Assembly: GCA_027563935.2 (NCBI GenBank)
Contig: CM050447.1
Coordinates: 14,166,501 to 14,230,500 of the forward strand
Direction of reading: 5' to 3'
Source: Costus lasius
Lineage: Eukaryota > Streptophyta > Magnoliopsida > Zingiberales > Costaceae
DNA length: 64,000 bases
Part shown: in pieces, positions 35,611-46,244 of the stretch
Layout: each line of letters begins with the position of its first letter
Numbering within the stretch: the first letter of the stretch is position 1
Notes under the pieces: model-generated
Told to the model about the DNA's origin: nothing
Databases searched by the model: none
Seen by the model: only the letters and a program-made list of their open reading frames with translations
Position numbers and translations under genes: made by a program

Positions 35611-37098
35611 TTATGGTATCAGAGGGCACTGTTGTACCTCTAAGTACGATCGTAACGTACCCCCAGAGGGTACAGATACCGTCATATCATGTTGAGAGAA
35701 AATCGGTTCTAATTCCAACTTTTTCACATAAGCATACGAAATAAAGGAGTGTGAGCTACCAGTATCTATCAATAAGCATGCAGGTGTATCGAATACTGAA
35801 ATAATACCTCGCATGACGTTGCCTGTCTCGCGCTGTGCATTCTGCTCAGTCAGCGCATAAGTCTGGCCCGTCGTGGGTGTCTGCTGAGGTCTACCATGGG
35901 GAGTCGGTGCAGTGTGACTGCGGCGAGGAGGTCGATGCTGTCCTCGTCAAGCAGGTGGAGCAGATCTCTGTGTACTAGGGGCAACCTGAGGCTGCTTACC
36001 CCTATTTGGACAGTGGCTTTTGTAGTGACCCATCTCATGGCAGTAGTGGCACTGAATATACTGAAGTGGGCAGTCCCGGGAAATATGGCCCATCTCCCCA
36101 CATTGATAATAGGCCCTCGTGTCCGGAGAAGATCCAACACTTGGTGGAGGCGATTGGAAAGAACGAGCAGACATGGACCCTGGGGCCCATGATTTTCGAC
36201 CCGGCTGGATAGAGCGAGCACTAGAACGCTGCATAGGTGGACTCCGGCTGGCAGAAAACCCAGATTCCCTAGAGTGACTCGAGGCAGTAGCTTTGCCCTT
36301 GCGTTGTTTCCGTTCAATGGCCTTTTCGCGCTGCTCAGTTCGGCGCGCCATAGCGACCATAGCTGAAAAGTCCTCAAGAGGAGCTGAGTTGGTCCCTCAT
36401 GAAATTTCAGGGTCCAGCCCACGAATAAACTGTTCCGACTTATCTTCGACTGTAGGGGTCACAGTAGGAAACATTGCCGACAACCGCTGGAAGTCCGCTA
36501 AGTATTCATCTACAGAACGCCCATTCTGCTCCAGATTGACATACTCTTGACGCAGCGTCTCTCGAAAAGTCCTAGGAAAGTACTCGGTATGGAAGGCCCC
36601 ACAGAAAATGTCCCAATCATAGCGGGCTGCTCCAAAAGTCTGTTCAACCCCCGCAAACCACGCCTTGGCGTCACCCTGAAAGAAATAAATTGCCAATTTC
36701 ACCCGTTGGTCATTAGGGCATCCCAATAAATTCAGTGTGTCTGTCACACTCTCTAGCCAATTGGTGGCTTCCCACAGGTCTGGTTTTCCAGAAAACACTC
36801 CAAATCGTCATTCCCCCATGGTCGTAAAGCGAGACGCTAACTCCAACGCTGCAGTCGAGGGAGTTTCACGTGCTCTACGCCGTGGAGGTTCTTGGACCGG
36901 AGGTTCTGGTGCGTGTCGTCTACTTCCCACTTCACTAACATCGTCGTCGTATTGAATACGTGGGGCAGCTACAGAGGGTTCTTCCCTTCTCTCACTGCCA
37001 GAACCCGAAGCTTTACGCATCCAGCTGAGTGGTGCACTTAATGCTTCTCGTGCTAATCCCGCCACTCGTCCAAGACGGGAACTTTTCTTTGGTGCCAT
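35611..37098 (-). pseudogene. Inverted gag-protease of a Tekay-like element
   Basis: Gag starts M-A-P-K-K at 37,098 and is arginine- and proline-rich. The Retrotrans_gag domain (36,397-36,798) shows W-L-E-S-V, F-F-Q-G-D-A-K-A-W and F-R-E-T-L-R-Q-E-Y. Two zinc knuckles follow at about 36,110-36,030: the first has lost its leading cysteine (Y-Y-Q-C), the second (C-H-Y-C-H-E-M-G-H) is intact. The retropepsin motif L-I-D-T-G-S-S-H-S-F-I lies near 35,770. In-frame TGA stops occur at about 36,806 and 36,397. The frame runs into the inverted primer-binding site and ends there. Confidence 0.85.
35614..35625 (+). other. Primer-binding site after LTR 1
   Basis: TGGTATCAGAGG, a near match to the initiator tRNA-Met 3' end, four bases after the LTR. 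The sequence departs from the element's normal leader exactly at its last base; the minus-strand copy at about 37,244-37,255 continues with TTTAGGTTCAGG instead. Confidence 0.75.
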
Positions 37099-37262
37099 TT
37101 CCTGTAACGCACCAACAACAACAAATGGTCACGTTAATTAAAATCACATATTAGTATTATCAAATACGATTTACACTAACGCGACCTTAAATCCTAAGGT
37201 TTAATCCTAAGTCCTTATGTCCCATATAAGATCCTGAACCTAAACCTCTGATACCATAATTG

Positions 37263-38369
37263 TTACGCCCCAAAAATCCACCCGGATCCCACGCCGGGAA
37301 TCCCGGACCTCGGGACGCACAACACTGTACCTGTCAATCACTCCTGACAACCGAAAGGTACAGACTGAAATAAAATAGTCTAAACAGAGGCCAGCTCGGC
37401 CTTAAATATCCATAATACATCACCGACAGATACGAAATATAGACCAGCGCAGCGGTCAACAGAAATAACATGCTAATCCGGTTTCATTATGCTAATCAGG
37501 TCGTACCAAGTTATTAAATCAAGTTTGACAGGTATACGTGAGTCCAGGGTTATGTTCGCATGCGTTCGTATAATACGTGTACGGAGACGGAGCACGGGTA
37601 CTAACCTAGTTCGCAGCCACGTGCGAATGCAATAATCACCACCGGAAGTCGGGATACGCGAGAACCAACCACGCGCGCGTAACCGAGTCGTCAGCACGGA
37701 ACTCGATGTTTGCCGGAAAGTTCGCCGGAACAGTAGCGCCGCCGCTACAGTGATCGCCGGAACAGTAACTTCGGTGGCCGATCGGAATTTCTGGAGTGCC
37801 ACAAGGTAGCCGCCGGCGAGGTGAGTACGGCCGTACTGTCGGTTTTGCAGGGAGACGCCGGAGACCGCGTAGATCTGAGGTTGAAGGCTCGGCGGCGCTG
37901 TTCGCGCACTTCGCCGGAGCCGGAGAAGAAGGTGTCGGGGAGGCGTCGGCTGGTGGCGGAAACGTCCGCCGAGGCCAGAGGAAGGTCGCTGGAGTCGCCG
38001 GAGGCGCGTTGGACGTCAGATCTGAAGTTTCCCGTCGGACGCGAGGGAGAAGAAGGTAGGGGCGAAGACGGCTGGATTTTCAGTCGTTGGACGGCGAAAG
38101 CTCGTCGCCAGTCAGTGTCCGCCGGCAGGAGGAAAGGAGACGCAAGCAAAGGAGGAGGGCGAGCGGAGCTCAACCGAAGGCTCGTTTGTTCGTTCGGTGA
38201 AGAAAACACGGTGAAGAAAACGAATGGCAACGGGAGAGAAATAGAGGGGAGAAAGGAAACGCGACAACGCGTGATGGGTGGAGGGATGGGTTTGACCACC
38301 GTCCACATTCATGTCCCATCATTCGACTAATATACTATATCTTCTTCGTCCGTTTTTATCACGGACGTA
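37263..38369 (-). repeat. Inverted, internally deleted LTR (copy 3)
   Basis: Reverse complement of the Tekay-like LTR, 1.1 kb instead of 2.06 kb. The part equal to LTR 1 positions of about 34,460-35,405 is missing; the join falls at a shared TGTTA. The outer end stops two bases short of the TG terminus. It has private differences where copies 1 and 2 agree (for example GCGCCTCC against GCGTCTCC), so it may come from another element copy. Confidence 0.9.
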
Positions 38370-38370
38370 A

Positions 38371-39703
38371 GCACACCACTCGAGATTCGCGGTACATCCT
38401 GGTGCCACGAAAATATATAATGACCTTCGAAAGTCTTATTGGTGGGAAGGCATGAAGAGAGATGTGGCAGAGTATGTCGGGCGGTGTCTAGTATGCCAAC
38501 AAGTGAAAATCGAGCATAAGAAACCTTCTGGGCTCCTACAGTGTATTCCTATTCCGGAGTGGAAGTGGGAACATATTACCATGGACTTCGTGACGGATCT
38601 CCCTAGGTCGCGTACAAGCCATGACTCGGTTTGGGTGATCGTTGACCGTTTGACCAAGTCAGCCCACTTCTTGCCTATCAGGAAGACCTATTCGATGGAT
38701 AAACTGGCAAGGTTGTACTGTAGTGAGATTGTACGGCTGCATGGGGTTCCTGCCAATATTATTTCTGATAGAGACCCACGATTTACATCTCGGTTCTGGG
38801 TTAGTTTACAGAAGGCCTTGGGAACTGAACTGCAGTTCAGTACGGCGTATCACCCGCAGACTGATGGACAGTCTGAGAGGACCATTCAGACCTTAGAGGA
38901 CATGCTTCGAGCCATCACGTTGGACTTCACGGATGGTTGGGAGTGCCACCTGCACTTAGTGGAATTCGCTTATAATAATAGTTATCATTCGACGATCCAG
39001 ATGGCACCTTTCGAGGCTTTGTACTGTAGAAAGTGTAGATCTCCGGTGCTATGGGACGAAGCAGGAGAAAGCCGTGTGTTGGGATCGGCTATGTTAGCAC
39101 TTGATGCCGAGAGAGTCCAGATTATTAGACGGAGATTATTAGCTGCCTAAAATCGACAAAAGAGTTACGCAGACAAGAGACGGCGGCCACTTGAATTTGA
39201 TGTCGGTGACCACGTGTTCCTTCGGATTTCTTCGAAGAAGGGTTGGACTAGATTCGGGTATGCTGGTAAGTTAGCCCCGAGATATATGGGTCCTTTTGAG
39301 ATACTGGAGAGAGTTGGACCCGTCGCATACCGTTTAACACTTCCACCGATGCACTTCCACCGATGTACTCTTATATTCATCCGGTGTACTTCCACCGATG
39401 TACTCTTATATTCATCCGGTGTTCCATGTGTCCATGTTGCGTAAATACATCGCGGATCCATCTCATGTGTTGAGCCATGGTACGGTCCATGTCCAGGAAG
39501 TTGCCACGTATGTCGAGATGCCTGTAGAGATCTTAGAGCGCAAAGAGCACAAGCTGAGAAATAAGGTAATCAGCCTGATTAAAGTCAAATGGAGACACCA
39601 CCCCGAGAGTGAGGCTACCTGGGAACGCGAGGACGAGTTCATGAAGAAACATCCGGATCTGTTTCTGGAGATGGAATTAGACGAGAGAATTCTGTACGAG
39701 TGA
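38371..39703 (+). pseudogene. Integrase and C-terminal tail of the Tekay-like element
   Basis: The sequence opens inside the integrase zinc domain (H-H-S-R-F, then C-L-V-C-Q). The catalytic core shows T-M-D-F-V-T-D-L-P, I-S-D-R-D-P-R-F and Y-H-P-Q-T-D-G-Q-S-E-R. A TAA at 39,148 replaces a glutamine codon. A 35-bp tandem duplication near 39,353-39,422 shifts the frame. The end (39,398-39,703) has V-E-I-L-E-R-K, K-V-K-W and E-A-T-W-E, a chromodomain-like tail. Everything upstream of the integrase is missing. Confidence 0.88.
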
Positions 39704-39794
39704 CTGTCGTATTACTACTTTTGTAATTCTGTTTAAGTACCGTTAATGAATTTGTTTTGAATTTAGAGACCAAATTCTTTGAAGGTGGATATAA

Positions 39795-41860
39795 TGTTAC
39801 GTCCGTAATAAAAACGAACGAAGAAGATATAGTATATTAGTCGAATGATGGGACATGACTGTGGACGGTGGTCAAACCCATCCCTCCACCCATCACGCGT
39901 TGTCGCGTTTCCTTTCTACCCTCTATTTCTCTCCCGTTGCCATTCGTTTTCTTCACCGCGTTTTCTTCACCGAACGAACGAACGAGCCTTCGGTTGAGCT
40001 GCGCTCGCCCTCCTCCTTTGCTCGCGTCTCCTTTCCTCCTGCCGGCGGACGCTGACTGGCGACGAGCTTTCGCCGTCCAACGACTGAAAATCCGGCCGTC
40101 TTCGCCCCTACCTTCTTCTCCCTCGCGTTCGACGGGAAACTTCAGATCCGACGTCCAACGCGTCTCCGGCGACTCCAACGACCTTCCTCTGGCCTCGGCG
40201 GACGTTTCCGCCACCAGCCGACGCCTCCCCGACACCTTCTTCTCCGGCTCCGGCGAAGTGCGCGAACAGCGCCGCCGAGCCTTCGACCTCAGATCTACGC
40301 GGTCTCCGGCGTCTCCCTGCAAAACCGACAGTACGGCCGTACTCACCTCGCCGGCGGCTACCTTGTGGCACTCCAGAAATTCAGATCGGCCACCGGAGTT
40401 ACTGTTCCGGCGATCACTGTAGCGGCGGCGCTACTGTTCCGGCGAACTTTTCCGGCAAACATCGAGTTCCGTGCTGACGACTCGGTTACGCGCGCGTGGT
40501 TGGTTCTCGCGTATCCCGACTTCCGGTGGTGATTATTGCGTTCGCACGTGGCTGCGAACTAGGTTAGTACCCGTGCTCCGTCTCCGTACACGTATTATAC
40601 GAACGCATGCGAACATAACCCTGGACTCACGTATATCTGTCAAACTTGATTTAATAACTTGGTACGACCTGATTAGCATAATAAAACCGGATTAGCATGT
40701 TAATTGGTGTTAAATGGATTAAAATAGAATGGTGTGACTTATACATGGTTTACCCTGTTAGGTCCTGTTGATTGATACTTGACACTGTGTTGGTTGGATC
40801 TGTACTGTTCGGCTACTGTTGAGGTAGGGATTCTACCTCCGTTCTTTGTTACGGTGCCAACCGCATGTGTAGTTAGCGGCACCTCCCTTATTGCTTATTA
40901 ACACTGTTGATTACTGTTCTAATTCCCGTTCTACTCTGCGTACATTCCTGTTGACATAAACTATTGCATGAAACACGGTATGAGTATTTTCGTTTCTTGC
41001 ATGTTTATTTGTAGTTGGTAGATGGTATGAGTTCTGTATATGTACATTGAGGATTGACTGTCTAGCGATAGACATGTCAGTATACCTCAGATACTGCCTG
41101 TGAGATTTCTGTCGAGACTGTATGATCGTCTCTGACCGAGAGAGTCCGATGTTATGGGCTTGAGGTCTGTTATCAACCCAATAAGGGGTTGTACTGAGTG
41201 TAGGATACTACACTAGCGGGCTGTCGACGGACAGTCGTCTCTACTGTTCGGGGAGCCCTCAGTAGGGACCAGGTTGTAGACCACTGCTGTACCAGCTCCC
41301 AGATTTTATCTGTGTATGAGGATACATATATATTGATATGTATATTGAGATTTGATTATACTTTATATGGTCATATAGAGTCTTGGTTGTATTCTGGTAA
41401 TTCCCTGTATCTGATCATGCACCATATCATTGTAATATCCCTACTTAGCCTCCGGCTAACCCCCTTCGGTTTGCCTCCAGGTTCAGGCGCGGCTCCACCT
41501 GGAGCAGAGTAGATAGTAGTTGGCCACCAGTTTGGGTGGGTTGTGATGTATTTTGGCCTGTTGTTGTTTTTATGTTATGTTGTTGGACTCTGTTGACCGC
41601 TGCGCCGGTCATGTTATCTGTTGGTTTGTCGACCGCTGCGCCGGTCCTGTTGTTATTTCTGTTGACCGCTGCGCCGGTCTATATTTCGTATCTGTCGGTG
41701 ATGTATTATAGATATTTAAGGCCGGGCTGGCCTCTGTTTAGACTATTTTATTTCAGTCTGTACCTTTCAGTTGTCAGGAGTGATTGACAGGTACAGTGTT
41801 GTGCGTCCCGAGGTCCGGGATTCCCGGCGTGGGATCCGGGTGGATTTTTGGGGCGTAACA
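39795..41860 (+). repeat. 3' LTR (copy 2) of the Tekay-like element
   Basis: TGTTACG to GTAACA, 2,066 bp, followed directly by GTTTC. It carries three GACCGCTGCGCCGGTC motifs (41,595, 41,631 and 41,664) against two in copy 1. Confidence 0.93.
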
Positions 41861-42002
41861 GTTTCCATCATTTTTCAAGCAATGGAGCAACAACCCGAAG
41901 GCGTGGAGGACGTCATATCCAACACCCAAGACTCAATTAGTCTAAACTCTAAAGAGTTCTTCCCCAATGACCTCTAGCCAACACCTCTATAGCTGATCTC
42001 TA

Positions 42003-42585
42003 GTGGAAGAAAATTCTAAGTAGGACCCGCTAAGCACTGAGCTTGGCTCAGCAGGTCCATGTGACTTGTTTCGTGAATCTTAAAGCAGACAAAGGCACAT
42101 ATCTCAAAGCAAGTGTTTTCTTTGGGAAGGGCATCAAAGTCAATCTCCATCTTTTTTTTCTTCTTCTTGCTTAGAAGTTTTTTCCGGTTTGTGGAAGACA
42201 ATAGCAACTGATGTGATTTTGTGCTTATCCACCCACACTCTGCTATTATTTCCCGGCTCTTTCTCTCTCTCAAGTGCTGTGATTTTGTGCTTATCCACCC
42301 AACCATCTGCCATTCTTTCCCTGCTCTCCCCTCTCTCTCAAGTGCACGTTCTCCCACTTTGAAGCGATTCATCTTCCTCTCACCATTTCTCTCGAAAAGA
42401 AGAACGACGCTGAGAAGAAGAGGAGGAGGAGAAGAAGAAAAAAGATGGAATTTAACTTTAGGTGTTTCATAGAGGAAAAAACTTGCTTTGAGATGTATGT
42501 CTTTGCCCACTTTAAACTTCACGAAACAAATCATGGGAGGCCCGCTTAACTCAGCTAGTGGGAGAAGTTTTTCCCATCTCTAGTT
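42003..42585. mobile_element. Fold-back element with arms of about 120 bp (MULE-like?)
   Basis: The left arm (about 42,003-42,125) and the reverse complement of the right arm (about 42,455-42,583) share TTGTTTCGTGAA, TTTAAAG and ATCTCAAAGCAAGT in order. The interior is pyrimidine-rich on the plus strand and contains a 66-bp tandem duplication (42,212-42,277 and 42,278-42,343). Long inverted arms suggest a Mutator-type MITE, but no 9-bp target duplication was found. Confidence 0.55.
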
Positions 42586-43344
42586 GGTAGTATAAAGTCT
42601 ATTATGGCCCTCTAAAGAATCATATGAATGTTCCAACATCCAAGCTAAATAATAAAATCAGTAATATTTTTCACCACACAAAAACAATGTAAGTCAAAAT
42701 GTATATTCCCACACATATTGTTCTACTCACAATAAAACATGCACAAGTAGAGGAATGCAACAGAGAATTCACAGTTTTTGTTTTTGTTTTGAACATGTAA
42801 TTACATGCAACAGTATTAAAGGAGAGGGAAGAAATTTCTACATTAGATGTTGACCTCGCTCTAGCAACCCTATTACAAACACTGATTATTGACCAGCTTC
42901 CATAAAAAACCATGTTATCTTACAATTATATTATCATAACAGACTATTACTTCTCAATCATATTTTACCAGAACACTTTACCCCAATTATCTATTTTGTA
43001 CCTTATTTTACTTAATTCTCAATCTGAACAAATTTCGTATGTTAAACCCTGTAGTGAAAATCCCACAGCAAATTTAACAAACTTTATTTTCACTTCGTTT
43101 TGTTGTCTACTAACCGGAAAATTTATATTTATACCCTTCGACATCATCTTTTAACTTAAATATGATCTTTCATACAATTTTTAAAATATGAACTTTACTG
43201 TGGAGATGCAAATAAGTTCACACATGATTTTATCTCTCTGTTGTCGCAAAGAAGACAGGAGCTATTGCGAATGGTCAGACAGAATAACCTTCCAATTACT
43301 ATGCACATTAGCCGGAAAAAGATTACTATGCACATATGCAGCAA
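42586..43344. other. Intron sequence of the RNase P-like gene, nothing recognised
   Basis: AT-rich DNA absent from duplicate copy B. No coding match, LTR or inverted-repeat end recognised. Confidence 0.4.
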
Positions 43345-44260
43345 TCCAAAATGTGATAATGAATACAACTAATACTGCCATAGTTATGCAATTAAACTAG
43401 ATACAATCTTAGATATGTATTATTCAGGGTTAAAAGTTCAGAGATAAATTCCGAAGCAACCGCCATATACTAATTAAAGGAAAATAATAAGATAAGAACA
43501 AACGCTTCAAGGTCACAGTGCGCAATAGACACTACTGCAGTCCATGCTGAAAACTGATTTCCAATCAATGCTACTGTATCATCACACCAAGACGAGTCAA
43601 ACAATCTAGCAAAAAGATAAGGCGAATAATCTACACTTGCATACACGAACCAGAAATAAAAAGAAAATTTAAATTTAGCATCTCAACTGCATGAAAGGAC
43701 AGATAATATCAACATGGAAATGACGTGAAACCAAAACAGCTAGCAATAATCGATCAATTCATAAATCATACCTAAGCAAGAACCATCCCTCCTTGATCCT
43801 AACTAAGAACGTCCAAACCCTACTGCAGCATACGAGTATCGGAAATAAAATGACTACAAGAAATTTCACTACCGCTTCACAAGGGCATCATGCAGCTTTC
43901 AGGACAACAAGAATCAATAAAAGTAACAACAGGGAATGAATGCTAAGAAAATCAGCATGAGGCTTACGACTTATTGTACCTTTTGTATCTTCCACTGCAA
44001 AAAAAAAAAAAAAAAAAGGAAAGAGAGGATTGACCAGAAAATATATGGCTCTGAGAAGAAACGATGTCAGATGCTCACCAAGAAGGGATTGTCACCTCTA
44101 CATGCCACTCCACACCACATATAGAAGAGCCTTGCCTGAATCTCCAGTAGCATATGCCAATGGGAGAAATTATTGTCGGCCTCAGCTCAAAAGCGAGAAA
44201 GTGTTTTATGGTGAAAGAACGGGGAAAATTAAGGAAAAAAGAGTTTTATAGGCAGTATGT
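43345..44260 (-). promoter_or_regulatory. Promoter and 5'UTR exon of the RNase P-like gene, copy A
   Basis: Direct homologue of about 52,475-53,345. On the minus strand a TATAAAA motif (44,244-44,250) precedes an exon-like stretch ending at about 43,968 before a GTAAGC donor. The ATG of the downstream gene follows its own acceptor at 32,606, so this exon would be untranslated. A 19-20-base A-run (43,999-44,018) lies in the exon and has no equal in copy B. Being nearest to the coding exons, this copy is the likelier working promoter (inference). Confidence 0.55.
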
Positions 44261-46079
44261 GAGTGCCTATGCTCAAACCGGGCTAATGAAATATTTAATA
44301 AATATTAGTAAATTCCCCCTTTACCTGAAGTCTTGCCCGCCAATTGTCACTCTTGACCCTACCTTTACCTGAAGTCTTGCCCGCCAACCGTCACTCTTGA
44401 CCCTAACCCTTTACTTGGCACTCATCTGTGGCTAGACTAGCCCTACTTGTCAGTGTTGTCGTTCTTCAACTCAGCTCTCTCGACTCCGGGTTGAGCCGTT
44501 GTGCCCTCGGAGTGCTGGTGAGCTTTTGACTCCTGCTTCGTGTTTCTGAGATGAGCTTGGGAGCTGAGGTGATACAAGTGGAGGGGGTGTAAAAGAAGAA
44601 GAAAAGAGGATGAAGAAAGGACCACAACAAGGAGGGGACGGGCTATTTAAGTTCTGTTAATAATGTATTGCCGGTGCTGTTTAAGAACCCAAATGGATTT
44701 GGGTTATATAATAGAGTATCTAACCTTATGGCTTTGTGGCATCCCTGATGTGTGAAACAATGAGTTCCAAATGTCACAGTATTACCAAACATAATAGCAT
44801 TTTTTACTCTTATCTCTGGATGAATGTCATTTTTCCTAAACAATATGTTCACAGGATTCATAATTATAAAATATATCAAATTTACAACATGTTCACATGA
44901 TTCATAATTACCAAAAAGTACAAAACATACCTCAATCTTTGTTAACCACTAGTCTGCCGAAGTTTCTAATTGGGCATTAGACCCTATGGCCTATCTCTTT
45001 CTCCTCTAATTCTTTCCATAATTTCCAATCGGCTTTTAATTGATCTTGCTTATTCTTTAATTGTGTTTTATCATTAGATAGACCAAAAAGCTGTTGGAAA
45101 TTTTCTATTATATATTTTCAGCCTTACACATTGAAATGTGTACTAGGTCGCATATTTTTCTCAACCGGTATGACACAAACATCACAAAAAAAAATTGAGT
45201 GGTTCAGAAAGTTCCATAATGCCTTCCCAGGTCTTTTTGTATTTTGTTCCATATGTAAAAGAAAAATATAAATTTTACAAGTAAAAACTATACAAGCTTA
45301 TAAGGTAGTAATTCAAGTAATGGTAAGCATCACTCACAAGGTTAAGTAGATTCCATATGCTATTGTTATGTGAAGACGTTTGTAAGTAATTCAAACCATG
45401 AAGCTTATTTGAAGCCATCAAAATCATGAAGCTTTCTAGAAGAGGTTTGCTTGGGACTGTCAGAGGTGTTACATCTATGCCTTGTGCTCAAAACCATCCC
45501 TAGTTAGCTATATGTGAGGTCACGTTGGGGCCTCCACCACTCACAATTATAGCTTTTCTCCCAAATCCTTTGTAGAAAGGAATTGGTTGCATAACATGTA
45601 TTTTTAGTCACGCATGATTTTTGCAAGGACATAAGTACTGAAGGCAGATTTTGATCTCTTGTTATCAACAACTAGTTATTACAAATTTATAACTCCAAGA
45701 AATACTAAATTATCCTCTTAGACAATTGTGAAATAACATACGATACAAACAAGGTTATCATTTAACAGAGTTTTTGCTTCAGTAAACAAAAAAAATTATT
45801 ATACTCAAGTAGAAAGAAACAACAAATGCAACACTAGCAGCAAGTTTGTCGTGCTAAACATTGGTATAGACAAGCAATAACAAATGATAGATAACATGGG
45901 GAAGGAATTCATCATACAAAAACCAATGTAATATATCACAAAACAGTTCAAATATAGTTATGGCATTGTATTTTCAGCATCATGAACTAGAATAATACGA
46001 GCTTCTCTTCTTCTTTGTTCTATCTTAATATCATATATGAACAAATTTTTATAATGCCCTAAAAATAATAACAATTATG
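44261..46079. other. Intergenic, small tandem duplications only
   Basis: 44,330-44,400 contains two near-identical units of about 43 bp (TACCTGAAGTCTTGCCCGCC, twice). 44,845-44,925 has a similar pair built on ATGTTCACA-n-GATTCATAATTA. Otherwise AT-rich with no recognised gene. Confidence 0.45.
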
Positions 46080-46084
46080 CAATA

Positions 46085-46237
46085 AGTTAGGGTTTGATCA
46101 AGCAAAAATCATCTTCATTAGAAAGGAAAAGGTAATAAATATACAAACTTAACGGGTATTGAATACTAAGCCAAAACCCAATAAAGGAAAATAACCACAA
46201 GCAAGATAAACTCTAATAATAATAATAAACTTTAACA
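46085..46237 (-). repeat. 3' LTR of the Ale-like copia element
   Basis: 153 bp. Differs from the 5' LTR at about three positions, implying a relatively recent insertion. Confidence 0.92.
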
Positions 46238-46244
46238 CTCCCCC

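Larger units (their letters stand above)
33553..41860 (+). mobile_element. Rearranged Ty3 chromovirus (Tekay-like) with an internal inverted LTR-gag-protease segment
   Basis: Two direct LTRs of about 2.06 kb (33,553-35,609 and 39,795-41,860) are flanked by the 5-bp target duplication GTTTC (33,548-33,552 and 41,861-41,865). After the 5' LTR and primer-binding site the sequence flips. 35,626-37,243 is protease and gag on the minus strand, then a minus-strand primer-binding site and a shortened inverted LTR (about 37,263-38,369). It flips back at about 38,370 into plus-strand integrase and a chromodomain-like tail. RT and RNase H are absent. Long LTRs and the tail suggest Tekay/Del. The element lies in the first intron of the RNase P-like gene, antisense to it. 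Confidence 0.9.

Noticed and set aside
42016..42534. 172-codon minus-strand frame
   Set aside because: It reads through both arms of a fold-back element and a 66-bp duplication; no domain is recognisable.
44443..44625. 60-codon minus-strand serine/leucine-rich frame
   Set aside because: Low complexity, no domain and no upstream context beyond tandem duplications.
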